DNA of 64,000 nt, from assembly GCA_013396525.1 (NCBI GenBank), contig VWYX01000660.1, positions 142,091 through 206,090 of the forward strand, given 5' to 3'. Positions 32,106 to 43,700 of the stretch are shown one piece after another. A program made the translations under genes and the position numbers. Below the pieces are notes generated by a model, which was given only the letters and a program-made list of their open reading frames with translations, had not been told where the DNA came from and searched no databases. The DNA is from Chaetorhynchus papuensis (Eukaryota; Chordata; Aves; Passeriformes; Rhipiduridae). Numbering within the stretch: the first letter of the stretch is position 1; each line of letters starts with the position of its first letter.

Positions 32106-33154
32106 TTACCAGACCTGCTGGGGTTAAACTCCAACCTTTTGGTTCCTAAATAAGCCTGAAGTCATCTCCAAGATACCAGGACCCCAAATTGCTGTGTGTA
32201 AGGGCATACACACCCTGGGTGAAGGGAGCAGTACTCGTGCCAGGAGAGAGAGAGGCAAAGATTTAACTACCGAAAAAGCTGAGGGATGATTTCCCATCTC
32301 CACCTCAGGTAGGTGGAGGGAGGGGACAGTGGTGGCAGGAAGGGTGTGAGGACCACATCCTCCCCCTGCTGCTGCACAAACCCTCACAGCTGTGCAGCTC
32401 CAGCACGCCCGGGCAAGGGTGAATCCGTCCTTAAAAACACCATTCCTGCTTCCTCAGATTCCCCCAAAGCACGTGGGTAACACAGCCCCCGACTGCTCCT
32501 TCAGAGCAACCCACCCGGAGCGCTCGCTGGGCTTCACAACGTGCCGGGAGGCGAGGAGAGGCTGGAGGGGAAGGTTCAGCCAGGGAGGAATTGGAAGCAG
32601 CAACCTCCATCAGGCCGCAGGTTTAGGACTCGGGATTCGAGCTCTGTGCTGAATCCCTCCGTGCGGGCAATGCGGAAAGGAACGAGTCCCGGTGGGAATC
32701 CGGCTGGCTCGGGCTGCAAAGGCAAGATCTGCGGACAGACCTGGCTGGCAGCGACCGTGCTCAGTAGTGAAGGAAAAGGATTTATCAGAGAGCCCATTCG
32801 CAAACATCTGGGCTCAGCAAATGACCTGGAATGCGACTCGGCAGCGGGGTGCTCCTCTCCTCCCCGGCCCCGGGAATGCGAGCTCCCGCAGGGCACGACT
32901 CGAGCCAGCTGTTTCCTCTAATCCCATCAGCCTTGCCTTCCACGGGGGGCTGCGGGAGAAAGTCCCGTCCCCTCCCCTTGGTCACCGGGATTAGTGGTTT
33001 CTCTGTAGTGCCGTGCCAATGCGTTTTGGGGCCCTGGGGCAGCAGTAAAAACGTTCCCCTCCCATCCCTGAGCAAGTCCAAGTGTGTTTTTTAATCACTC
33101 CATTTTCCACCTTGCCCAACCGCTTCCCACTCCCAGGCACTCCAGGCCCCTCCA

Positions 33155-33176
33155 TCCCTCCCTCCCTCCCTCCCTC
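33155..33176. repeat. (TCCC)n microsatellite
   Basis: Five and a half TCCC units, uninterrupted. Confidence 0.95.
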
Positions 33177-35424
33177 GCTTCCCCAGCAACTCAGGTCATG
33201 CAAAATCCTTCTCCCACTCAGTTCGTGTGTGCAGGGGCAGTTCTGAGCAGGGAGGGTTGGGAAGAAGCTGCTGAGCTTCGTTTGCAGGTGCCCTCATCCC
33301 GACGAGTTCAAACAGCTTTTTTTTTTCTTTCTACTTCAAAAATAACCAGTTTCCTCCAACTCCACTGCAACCAGGCAAATCCCCTCTGATAACCATCTTA
33401 TTCTCTGCTGCACAACTTCCCCCTGCCACAATCACTCAGAACCTCTTATTATATTAATTATTTTTCTTGCAGCACTGCCTGAAGGCCCCAGCCAAGCTCA
33501 GGCCTCGTCACAATAGGTGCTTGTGTGTGTTCAGAGACAGTTCTGGCACCGAAGCTCCTCCAAACTGTCAACCAGCAGGACAAACTTAGAACATCCACAT
33601 GTGTGCAGGGAACATTTTGCACATTACTGAAAGGAAACCAGCACCCGCCTGAAACGGGGTGACTCACAGAGCAATATTGCACTGCTCTTGCATGGGAAGA
33701 GCCTCATGCACAAACTCTCTGGCCTTGAAGAGAAGCACCCAAAATCAGAAGCCTTAAAGTGCCAGTTTTTCAAAGTCCTGCTACAACAAGTGTCAGCGTT
33801 TTTTTAGAATTAGGATGACTGAGAAAAAAGGAAAAAAAAAAATATATGCATTTGTTAACAGACTAAAGTCCTCAGCTCACGGTCCTCCCACCTTCCGAAA
33901 CACAAATGCAAATACACTTCTTAAAGTGATAACGTGATTTTCATAGTTTAAAGGGTCTGGTTCATAACATCAGAAATGTGGGACCCTGCGAAATCTGCTT
34001 ATTGCCTCCCTCTCCCCCTGCCCTGGAGCAGGACTGGGATTTTGGAGACTATTACTGCAGCTGGTGAGGAATGAAATGAAAGTGCCCAGGAATTCTCAGC
34101 TTATCACAGCTTTCCTGAACAGGCTGGGACATCCATGTTAGACCAACTTTGCATCATTCAGGTTTTAATTTTGGCAACAGTGGCTGCTGCAGTGCACGAC
34201 AAGAGTTAAATCTGAAGCCCCAGTTAAATAATCGTAGGCTCATCCGGTGCTCGGAGGAGTCACAGTGACCTTGCCTCTATCTGCCAGCCTACCTCTATTT
34301 ATACCTAATATGGATATAAAACCCATGACTTTGCAGATAGTAAACTAGAGCCTCCCGCAAGCATGTCGCCTGCTAGGATGCTCCCAAAGATTCAAAGGAA
34401 TTATTTCTCAGGCCTTAAAAGAACCCATTGAACTCACTTTCCCTGTCCTGCCTGATGCGGTGCAAACTGCAGGACGATGTGAGCTTTCCCATGCAGCCAT
34501 TCCAGGGCACCTCCACTCCTATCCCACTAATGCTCCTGCAGCTCCAGCCCCAATACATCCAAAGATGTATTTATTGACACATGAAATACCCCATCTCTCA
34601 ACAGATTATCTGCAGAACCATGTCATCTTCAGAGAGAATTAAACAAAAAATGGGCCCCGTGCCTGGAAAAAGGAGCGGGGGAAGTGCACACCATCAGCCG
34701 TTCCCTCAAACAAACCCAAGGCAAACAGTCCAAAGGGGAGGAGCTGAGGAACAAAGCAGCAAGGAAAGGCACAGAAATAGGTTGTCTTCCGTCTGAGGTC
34801 CCCGCCAGGGACATCTTCAGGGAGTGTCTAACGAGCAGGGTCCTCGAGCTGAAAGCACTCTGCCTTTAGTTCAGACTGGATTAAGCCACGGGACAGAGAC
34901 CAGGAATTCTGCAGGCAACCTTTGTGGCCTTACAAGTTTCAGAGAATTTACGGCCAACAAGCACAGTTGGATCATCTGATCTGAATCCAAGTGTGTTACA
35001 GGTCATTTCATTTCACCCAGTCACTCCCAGGTGGAGCTCAGTAACTTCCATTTAAGACGTCAGGAGTTGGAAAATCCTCCCCTGGCTCTACCAGCTCATC
35101 CCAGTCTGTAATTCAGTGCCTCACTGCTCACCTGCACGGGACGGCTCAAGCTTTGGCCTCCAGGCCTTGCTTCTCGCTGTGCCTCTCCCTGTTAGCAGCA
35201 ATCCCTTCAGTTCCCGGGCTTCCATAATCCCCGAGGCTGTGCCATCTCCAGGTATTATCAGTGTTTGTTGCACTTGGATGCTGAACTTCACATTTGACTG
35301 GACCAAAATCCACATTGCTCCACTTTCTTTTTCACTTACACAGCATCCCACCAAACAGCAGTTATTTGTCTGCCAGCCTTTTGTATTTACTTCCAGATAA
35401 TTAATTAAAATTACAAATAACCTG

Positions 35425-35805
35425 TGCCAGGGCCTCACCACCCTGGGAAGAATTCCTTCCCAATAACCCATCTAACTCTGCCCTGTGGCAGTGGGAAGCC
35501 ATTCCCCCTTGTCCTGGCACCCCATCCCTTGGAAGAATTCCTTCCCAATAACCCATCTAACTCTGCCCTCTGGCAGTGGGAAGCCATTCCCCCTTGTCCT
35601 GGCACTCCATCCCTTGGAAAAAGTCTCTCTCCATCTTTCCTGTTGGCTCCTGGAAGGCCATAATTGGGTCACCCCAGAGCCTTCTCTTCTCCAGGCTGAA
35701 CAAACCCAGTTCTCCCAGCCTTTCCTCCCAGCAGAGCTGCTCCATCCCTCTGATCACCTCGGTGCCTCCCCTGGACTCGCTCCAACAGGTCTGTGTCCTC
35801 CAGTG
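35425..35805 (-). mobile_element. CR1 LINE fragment with internal duplication
   Basis: The reverse complement shows CR1 3'-region blocks: 'gagcagctctgctgggagga', 'ttcagcctggagaagagaag', 'ggggtgacccaatt' and 'aatggcttcccactgcc'. It lacks the extreme 3' end and contains an 85-bp direct duplication. Confidence 0.85.
35447..35616. repeat. 85-bp tandem duplication inside CR1
   Basis: The segment starting 'ggaagaattccttcccaata' at about 35446 recurs at 35531, with only a few differences over its length. Confidence 0.9.
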
Positions 35806-36854
35806 CAAATCCACAGGGAACGTGTGGCTCACGGGAGCAGTAACGGGTTTGGCTTTAGCTGTTTCTCACTGCTAACAACTCCAAGTGCAGCACCGAGGGG
35901 GAGGAAGAACATCCTCCAGAACCTCTAAAAAGAAACACACTCCTCTGCATGATTTATGAACTGAATTTGAACTGATCAGGCCATGACCTTTTCCAGGAAG
36001 GGGCATCCACTGCTAACCCAGAGCTGGAGGCTTTACAAGCACCACCAATAAAGACTAGAGATGAAGAGTGATTTATTAGTCACCAGCAACTTTCTAAGCA
36101 TCTTTATAAGCTGCAGGAGGTGGGTATCCAGCACCACGAGGAAAATCCAGCTCCAACAGCCTGCGGTGCTGTACAGCAAAGTGCTGACAGCCAGAAGGCA
36201 CGAGAGAACGGCCATCCACAGCTGAATTTCCATAAACTATGTTCCCATTTAGCTTCAATCTCAGTTAAGCATTTCACCGTGGGTGGGCTATAGGCTGGAC
36301 TCTTGGAGCAGTACAGACACAGTGCACATTGCATCCAGCTGCCTACAGAGCCGGCAGGCCAAAATTTGCACCAGCCCTACTTCCAAAGGCAGGAGTGGGG
36401 TGAGAGAGGAGGAGAAAGTTTATTTCTTACTGTGGGGTGTGTGTGGTATGGGGATAAGTACCAAACCCTGCCAGCTCAGGGCAAAAGAAGGGTCAGCAGT
36501 GCCTCGCTGGTTCAGAACCTGCTGAAAAATGGGGTTTTCCCAGCAGGTCACTCACGGATCAGGGGTTCCCCAGCTCCACGAGCCTCTCCCTTCCAGCTGC
36601 AGCATCAACTGTACCTTGTGGCACATCACTACCACGACAACCAGTCAGTCACCTTTAGTTCAAACTGTGCACCCACTATTTGCATTTGCAAACCAGCACC
36701 TTTGTGATTTCTTCTGCATTGTTCCCAAACTCAGAGGAAACCCAAGAAAAATAGCTGGGAAACCAATTCCTCCTCCTTTGGAGAATCATCCACGTGAACT
36801 CTCTGGAAGAGCTGAGTTACACCATCACTGCTGTGTTTCCACTACTGGAGAGGA

Positions 36855-37141
36855 AGTTTGGACAAGGGCCTGGAGTGACAGGGTAAGGGCTTCAAACTGG
36901 AAGATAATAAGTTTAAATTGGATACTGGGAAGAAATTCCTCCCTCTAAGAGTGGGGAGGCCCTGGCACAGGGTGCCCAGAGCAGCTGTGGCTGCCCCTGG
37001 ATCCCTGGCAGTGCCCAAGGCCAGGCTGGACGGGGCTTGGAGCAACCTGGGACAGTGGAAGGTGTCCCTGCCCAGGGCAGGGGTGGGACTGGAAGGGCTT
37101 TAAGGTTTCTCCCAGCCCAAACCCTTCCATGATTCCATGGT
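36855..37141 (+). mobile_element. CR1 LINE 3' fragment
   Basis: The copy runs from 'gacaagggcctggagtgaca' through 'gtggggaggccctggcacag' and 'aaggccaggctggacgggg' to 'cccagcccaaacccttcc' and a 'atgattccatgg' tail. Confidence 0.9.
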
Positions 37142-38536
37142 ACTGGAATGCAGCTGTGTCCTTGATCCTCCTCAATTCATATTTAAGGTGGATTTACTAA
37201 GGCCATGACTGTCTCCTGGTATTACATTATGTTCTGCCTAACACAGCAGTGTCCACGAGGCCCAAAGAACTGGGAATACATTTCAGTATTTTCTCTCCTT
37301 AACAGATCCAGATTATCACCGAAGTCAATACTGAGGATCACAGAGGTTTACACCTACTAGAGATTCCATGAGCTATCACCCTCTGGACAGTACGTCATTC
37401 CTAACTTTTCAGGGATTTGCCAGTAAGAATTTGGGGCAATTTGAGGATAGCAAAGGGTGGCACAAACACCTCTGCAGTCTCCCAGACGATGAAGGGCAGC
37501 CTTCCCCTGAGACTCCACCTGAAAAACCAGTTGGGAAGGATGGGCTGCTGGACTCCAGTCAGAGCCCTGGCTGCACAGCACATTCCCTGAACCACTTAGC
37601 CCTGACCTTGCCTGCAGCTTCTCCCATCTTTAAAATGGGAATTACAAACCCTCCTACCTCCTTGCAGCCCATCTGTTTAGTTTGTAAATTCTCCAGGGCA
37701 GAGGCTGGTTTTTATTTGTGTGTACAGCACCACATACAGCCAGGTCCTGCTCTTGGCCACGGCTCCAGGCAGGATTGGAACACAAAGCAATGACGGTATC
37801 TTGATCAAACATGAACAACTCGGATAAACAATAGAAAAGCAGCTTGATATTTTTTTCCCCGCTGTCTCTGCTTTTCCGTGACTTGTTTATTCATCTCAAA
37901 GCCTCAGCAGACATCTAATCAAGCTGTTAAAGAGGCAGATTTGTGGTCAGTCGAGCACTTGGGGAGTTGTTAAACATTCAAAACCAGTTCTAGTCAGCAA
38001 ACAGCTTCTTTTTTTTTTTTCTCCCCTTCTCCTGGGCAGTGATACAGTTTCCTTACTCACTGTATACTCCTATTACAATTGTGATACAAGTTCTCTCCTA
38101 AAAGGTCTCATTAAGTTTGGGTAGGGACACCTGCCTTTTTCAGCCCTATCTTGTTTGCACTTCTTGGTCCCGATCCAAATCACGCCACAGACGAAGCAAT
38201 GATTTCAGCAGGCTTAAGAAAGAAGGAAAAATGTGATAGTTTCCAGATGAGTGTATTATACTAAATTTAACATGCCTTTTGGTACTTAGAATTTCCACTT
38301 TTCCCCCTTCCATTTATGTAATTAGAAATCAAGCGGCAGGAAACCATTCCTATTCCAACCTCAGCTGGGAAGGGTACAGGCTCCTTCCCACAGAGGGAGA
38401 AAGGAGACTTGTCCTCACAAGAAGATAGTTTGCAGAACTTACATGGACAGGTTCGAAAATAGGTTTGGGATAATACATCTTTAATTAAATAAAGCAAAAC
38501 AAATACAGATCCTTTACATGGTAGTTATATGTGCAT

Positions 38537-38557
38537 ATACATATATATATATATACA
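38537..38557. repeat. (AT)n microsatellite
   Basis: A short alternating AT run embedded in AT-rich sequence. Confidence 0.9.
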
Positions 38558-40528
38558 TCAACACAGACAACAACAAGCAAGGCAGCTGTGAAGAAAACCA
38601 AAAAGTTAAGCTTTTACCCCATTTAAAAAGCAATGACAAATTTAAATTCCACTTTTAGAATTGTGCACTTTTTCCACACTCACCCAATGTTGACTTCACA
38701 TTAATGAGCAAGAACCTTTGTTCTGATTATTCTCACTCTAGCAATAAAGGACACACTGGGGTCGATACCTACAATCGGTATCTCTGAGTTCCAGGGCCAG
38801 AAGAACCACTTGACCACAGGCCACAGTAGCCCAAGGTAAGAATTAACTCTAGGAAGTCATCTTTGAGCTGAAGCAGAGCGTGTAAGGGCAGGATGACTCG
38901 TTACCAGAGGCAGCAAACAAGAATTGAACTCCTCATCAGCCCAGCAGGAGCTGAAGCTGTCCCTGCACACTGACAGTCGCTGTGTTCGGTGTTGCTACCG
39001 CTGTTGGTTCTCCTGGGTCTTGCCCAGGCTGATGCTCCTCTCTCCAGCAGATCCCACTGGCTTCCCAGACTGCAGCACACACACGGAGAACTCAATAAAA
39101 CCCCTTTCCAAACCACAGAGGAGCTATGGCTCCAAAGTACATAGTTCAAATTAAAAATTGGGGCCGGATAAAATGATTCAAAATTGGGAAGAAAGAAAGA
39201 TATCCTGTTTTCAATAAGCTGTTTTGACCTGACTGATGAATGCAGTCCGGCAAGGGAGGAGGTGGAAAAACAAGGACATGCTGGAGCAATGGTCCTGGAT
39301 GGTATCATGCTCTGACAGTCTTAATGCTGCTCTGGCACTGGAGCTATTTTATTTCACAAGTCCTTTGCTCCAGGCAAGCTCCTTAGCATCTGTTGACTCT
39401 GGGCACAGCTCAACACGTTTCTCCAGAGTGCAGGGTGCACAGAGCAGTGCCCAGGAGAGGTGGGGATGCAGGGCTGCTGCAGCACCCACACCTCAGGCCT
39501 GGAAGATAAGGAGTTTCTCAAGCCCTCCGAACTCCAGCCTAGCCCTCAGTCCATCCCCTTCCTTTCCTGGCATGGTTTAAAAAACAACTATAGCACAACT
39601 TGTTTTCCTTTCTGGGGAGGAGTTGCTCTGTCACTTTTCCATCTATCAGCACTCACCAGGCAGCACAACAGGCTTTCAACAAAGGGAAGTTCTGTATCAA
39701 CCTACGCCATTCCATTTCCATCTTGAGACGGGCGCTCGCTCCTTGTGCTACGTGGACAACACACAAGTGTGGGATAAAGGAAAGAGATCTGAGAGAGTCA
39801 TCTCCATAGCTAGAAATTGTGCTGAGTAAAGAAGCAGTGAAGACGAGCTCCTGAGCCAGGGGAAGAGCAGCAGACAACGTGCCAAGAAGGCATCACAAGG
39901 ACTGGGGTAGGTGTAAGGAAGGGAGCACTTGGAGCAGTGTCTTGCCAAGGCAATAAAGAGCTTTAAGTAGTTGTGACCCATTCCCAGACACTGAAACCTC
40001 TCTGTTCTCCCACGAAAGAGGGGTGCAAAAACAATCAGCCTAAAGGGTAAGCTGAGAGCCAGATGGCATGAGGATGTGTTTAACTCACCCACTATCCTGG
40101 GAAGTTTCAAACAGGGGTCACTCCATGACCCAAAGCTACAACAGACAGCAGGGCCTTGCTGCATCCATCACACAGTTTGGATTTACCCGTTTGGATTCTG
40201 CCTCTTCTGAGAGGACAAAATTCCAATTTTAAAGGGCAACTGTACAAACAGGACATAGGAGTATTTATATTCCTCTCCAAACAGCGGCACAAGCAGCAGG
40301 GGTCTAGTGGGTGATTTATGAGGTGGGAATGCTTCTTTGAACTGGATGGTGGATGGGGGTTGCTCTCAGGAGTGGGGAGGAACAGACGACGGCTGGCTTT
40401 GCTGAGGAGCTCTCCCAGTGGCCCAGGTGGTCCCAGCTGCTGGCTACTCCAAATGAAGTTCTCTCCTTCCATTCTCCCTCTCTCTCACTCACATACAAAG
40501 TCAACACACCAGAGAAGGCCATTTTTCT

Positions 40529-40538
40529 TTTATTTATT
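40529..40538 (-). terminator. MICOS10: Candidate MICOS10 poly(A) signals (two overlapping AATAAA)
   Basis: TTTATTTATT on the plus strand gives two overlapping AATAAA hexamers on the minus strand, about 215 bases after the MICOS10 stop. A shorter-range signal was not seen. A longer 3'UTR cannot be excluded. Confidence 0.5.
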
Positions 40539-40749
40539 TCCCAGAAGAGCTCTTCCTTGCACTTTTCAGACACGATACAAAACAAGCAACAGAACTTTGT
40601 TTCATAGACAGAAACAGTTTGTTGGAGTATAAAGAGTTACTGGTGATCGTTACTGAAGAATGTTGGCTTATTCCAGGGGCACTTCAGTATTCCTGAGGAA
40701 TAATCATTGATTTCTCCTTCCTTCCCACTGGGATAGTCTTAGCCATTAG

Positions 40750-40758
40750 TCACTGTTC
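40750..40758 (-). CDS. MICOS10: MICOS10 last coding exon (two codons and stop)
   Basis: After acceptor cttgctttacag the exon reads GAA CAG TGA, adding E76 and Q77. Human MIC10 ends with EQEQ, so this exon assignment fits the family despite its tiny coding part. The 3'UTR follows. Confidence 0.88.
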   Translation of the reverse strand, partial: EQ

Positions 40759-43700
40759 CTGTAAAGCAAGAAGGCTTATATTATTAAAAAGCCATTTGGG
40801 TTCCTTACATGGAAGGTGCTGCAGGATGTAAAGCAAGTCACGGAGCTCTGTAACATTTCCAGAGGGTACGGGAACATTTTCATCCTTTGCTAAAGCAAGA
40901 AGTTGTGTATGGAGGAATTAGGCAGCTGTTTTCATGCCAGAAGCATGCCATGTTTGCATGCACAACCCTCCATTCTGATAAACTGGGTACTTAAAAAAAA
41001 CCCACATTATTGGTCAAGTTAACTATTCACAGGCTGAAGAGAAATCAGACTGAAATCAAAGCCACAAAGGGCAAGAAGAAAGGCTGCAGTTGCCTTCTTG
41101 TGTTCTTGCACATCAATATAAATCTACATTCCTATCAAAGTACAGGATTGTGGGGTTGGAGTGATAATACAGGCCAAATAACCTGAAAAATAGGATATTT
41201 TCCTTTCTGCAAGGAAATCTAGGCTGTGTAATTCACAGCCACAGCATTTTAAGCCTTGAAATAACTGTGACGTTGATTTTAAATTCTGCTGAAATCTCAG
41301 TGAAAACCACTTGGTCAAATTACTTTAAAAGCCCTCAGAAAATTCTGACCACAAATTAGAACTTTTCTGCATTTTAAGTATTCTTTTGGGGTTTCATGAT
41401 GGAATTTCTAACCCAAAGGATGGGCACTGTGATGATCCAAGTTACAGCCAGAACAGCTGCAAAGTCACTCTGACATCTCCTGATTATTTGGTATTGTGAA
41501 GGTCCTCTGTCCTCCCTTATTCTGACTCAGGACTCAGAATTAAGAACTTGAGCCTGAAGAATCAACAATCCCAACTGGATAAAGGCCTGAGTAACCTGGT
41601 CTGACCTCACAGCTGACCCCCATGACCTCCTTGAAGTCCTTTCCAACTTGAGTTCTCCTGTGATCCTGTGAACTTGACAGGCTCAGAAAACTAGAAATAA
41701 TTTTGTCTAAGTTAATCTGTGTTACATTTCTCTCTAATAAAGCTGATTTTCTCACAGAGTCTCTCATTTTGACAAGTTAGCATTTGAACACAACTCAGTT
41801 TTGTAAAGGAAATCCTACAGAGTTTAGTTACAACAAATTTTTCTAGGAAAAAAACAGATGAGTGATAATGCAACAATATTTTCCATGTACCTAACCAAGA
41901 GAAATGAAATAATTTTGTTGTAATAACCCTGGAGCCATTACCCATGACATGACATTTTGGAGGGAATTAATGACATTAACCATTAGATGGCTTCATCCGC
42001 ATTTCCCCTCTCTCAGCCTCTTTGGGCCAGAGAAAGCCATGGAAACAGTGCACTGGAAACTATTTGTCTTGTGCCATGCAGGCATCTGAAGTGTCCTTCC
42101 AGTTACCTCATGCTTCCAAGGCCCACCCCTGCTCCAGATTAGTCCTTAATCCAAATAAAATCCCTTCCTAGGGTGACCAGACACTCTGTTTGCTGCTGCC
42201 CAACATCCCTAGAAACAAGCATCCTTGAATGAATAATGCCCTCTCAGAACATGTGAGCAGTGCATTTATCACTCACATGAAGCCACAGACATGTCATTGC
42301 AGCTTTTTTGTTTTGGAGACAAACTGGAGGAATAAGTTCAGGATGATGTGGAAACGAACACATTTTAATGTTAACAAATCCAGCCAGAAGAGCCACACAG
42401 ATTTTTGATTCTGGGCAGTAGCTGGCAATGCTGACCAGCTGCAAGTCAGTTTCTGAATATTGCTCTCCAAAGATTTTATTTGTTGGAGAATCTCTTTTAA
42501 CAGGCAGCTGGAGAAAATATTTGTAAGCAGGTGTGTCTGGTAGGGCTGCAGAAGGCTGGCAAAAGCTCATCTGCCAGTAAATCTAAGGAGGATCGGGCTC
42601 AACTTGCAGCTCTGTGAGCATCAGGAAAAGCCTGAAAACACCTGCAGGCCTCCTGCACCAGGCAGAGGAGAGACACAGGAGGGATTTCTGCACTCCGTGT
42701 CCTGCATGAAAAGCTCCTGGCAGAATATTTTACCTTGGTACTTTCTGAAGTGCTGAAGTAACTGTGAATATGTCCTGGTGGATGCCTCTCCACCAGGGTC
42801 ACTGAAATGATTTAACCAGGCCATGGGTTTGTGGATCCAAAACACACGCTCAGGCTCCTTTTGTTTTCCAGATGCCACAACGATAAATTACCACGAGAAC
42901 AGCCCCAACTTTGACATGTGAAGAAATTAAGAAAACACTAATGGAGTCAGTTTGTGGATGGATGCACTGCAGCCAGTTTGTGAGTGCACAAATGGTTCCT
43001 GCTAATTAATCTATTTTAAAATATTTTACTTCAGTGTTAATACTGAACCCACTGAAATTATCCTCTTCAAATCTGCTTACAGGGTACATTTTTTCCCAGA
43101 CTAACTACTACATTACTATCCAGCCAAACAAGCCACAAAACTTCCAAGTGATCAGTGTTTTCATATTGAAAAAAAACCCTACAGAAGATCAAAGATCTGC
43201 TTCCACAGGCAGATCTACCTGACATGCCTGACATGACTTTCAGTTTCTTCCCAGGTCATCTCTTTTAAAGTCTGAAGAACCTTAATATTAGTTCAGTTCT
43301 TCTGCTTTCCTGACATGTATTTTTATTGTGTTTTCAGGTTGTGGGAAAAGCTACCTGTGGGATCTGTTAAACTAATTCCATGTTTTCAGTCTAGTAAATT
43401 TACTGTTAAACACACCAGATATTAAAGAGCAGGGGAACATTCCAGCTTTGGCAACACAAGTTTCTTCCTACTAGCACTCCTTTGGGAAAGGCAGAGGAAT
43501 ATCCATGTAAATGGATATGCTGACTTACAAACAGCTACCAATCAAAAGTAGGTGGCATTGATACTTACTTTTACAAATTTACCATGGAGAAGATATGGAG
43601 ACTGGAAGTCGTGTTGACAATTGGAATAAGCCATTCCTAACCCCATCCCTGACCCAAATGCAATAGGCCATGCCTTTCCTGTGGAAGAGGCAAGCAGAGA

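Larger units (their letters stand above)
29396..40514. other. NBL1-MICOS10 intergenic region
   Basis: No gene was recognised. Contents are a pyrimidine-rich tract (29628-29721), a short GT run, CR1 fragments at 31956, 35425 and 36850, a TCCC repeat and an AT repeat. Part of the right end may belong to a longer MICOS10 3'UTR. Open frames of up to about 310 codons (for example 30553-31485, plus strand) show no family resemblance and no coding-like exon structure. Confidence 0.6.
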
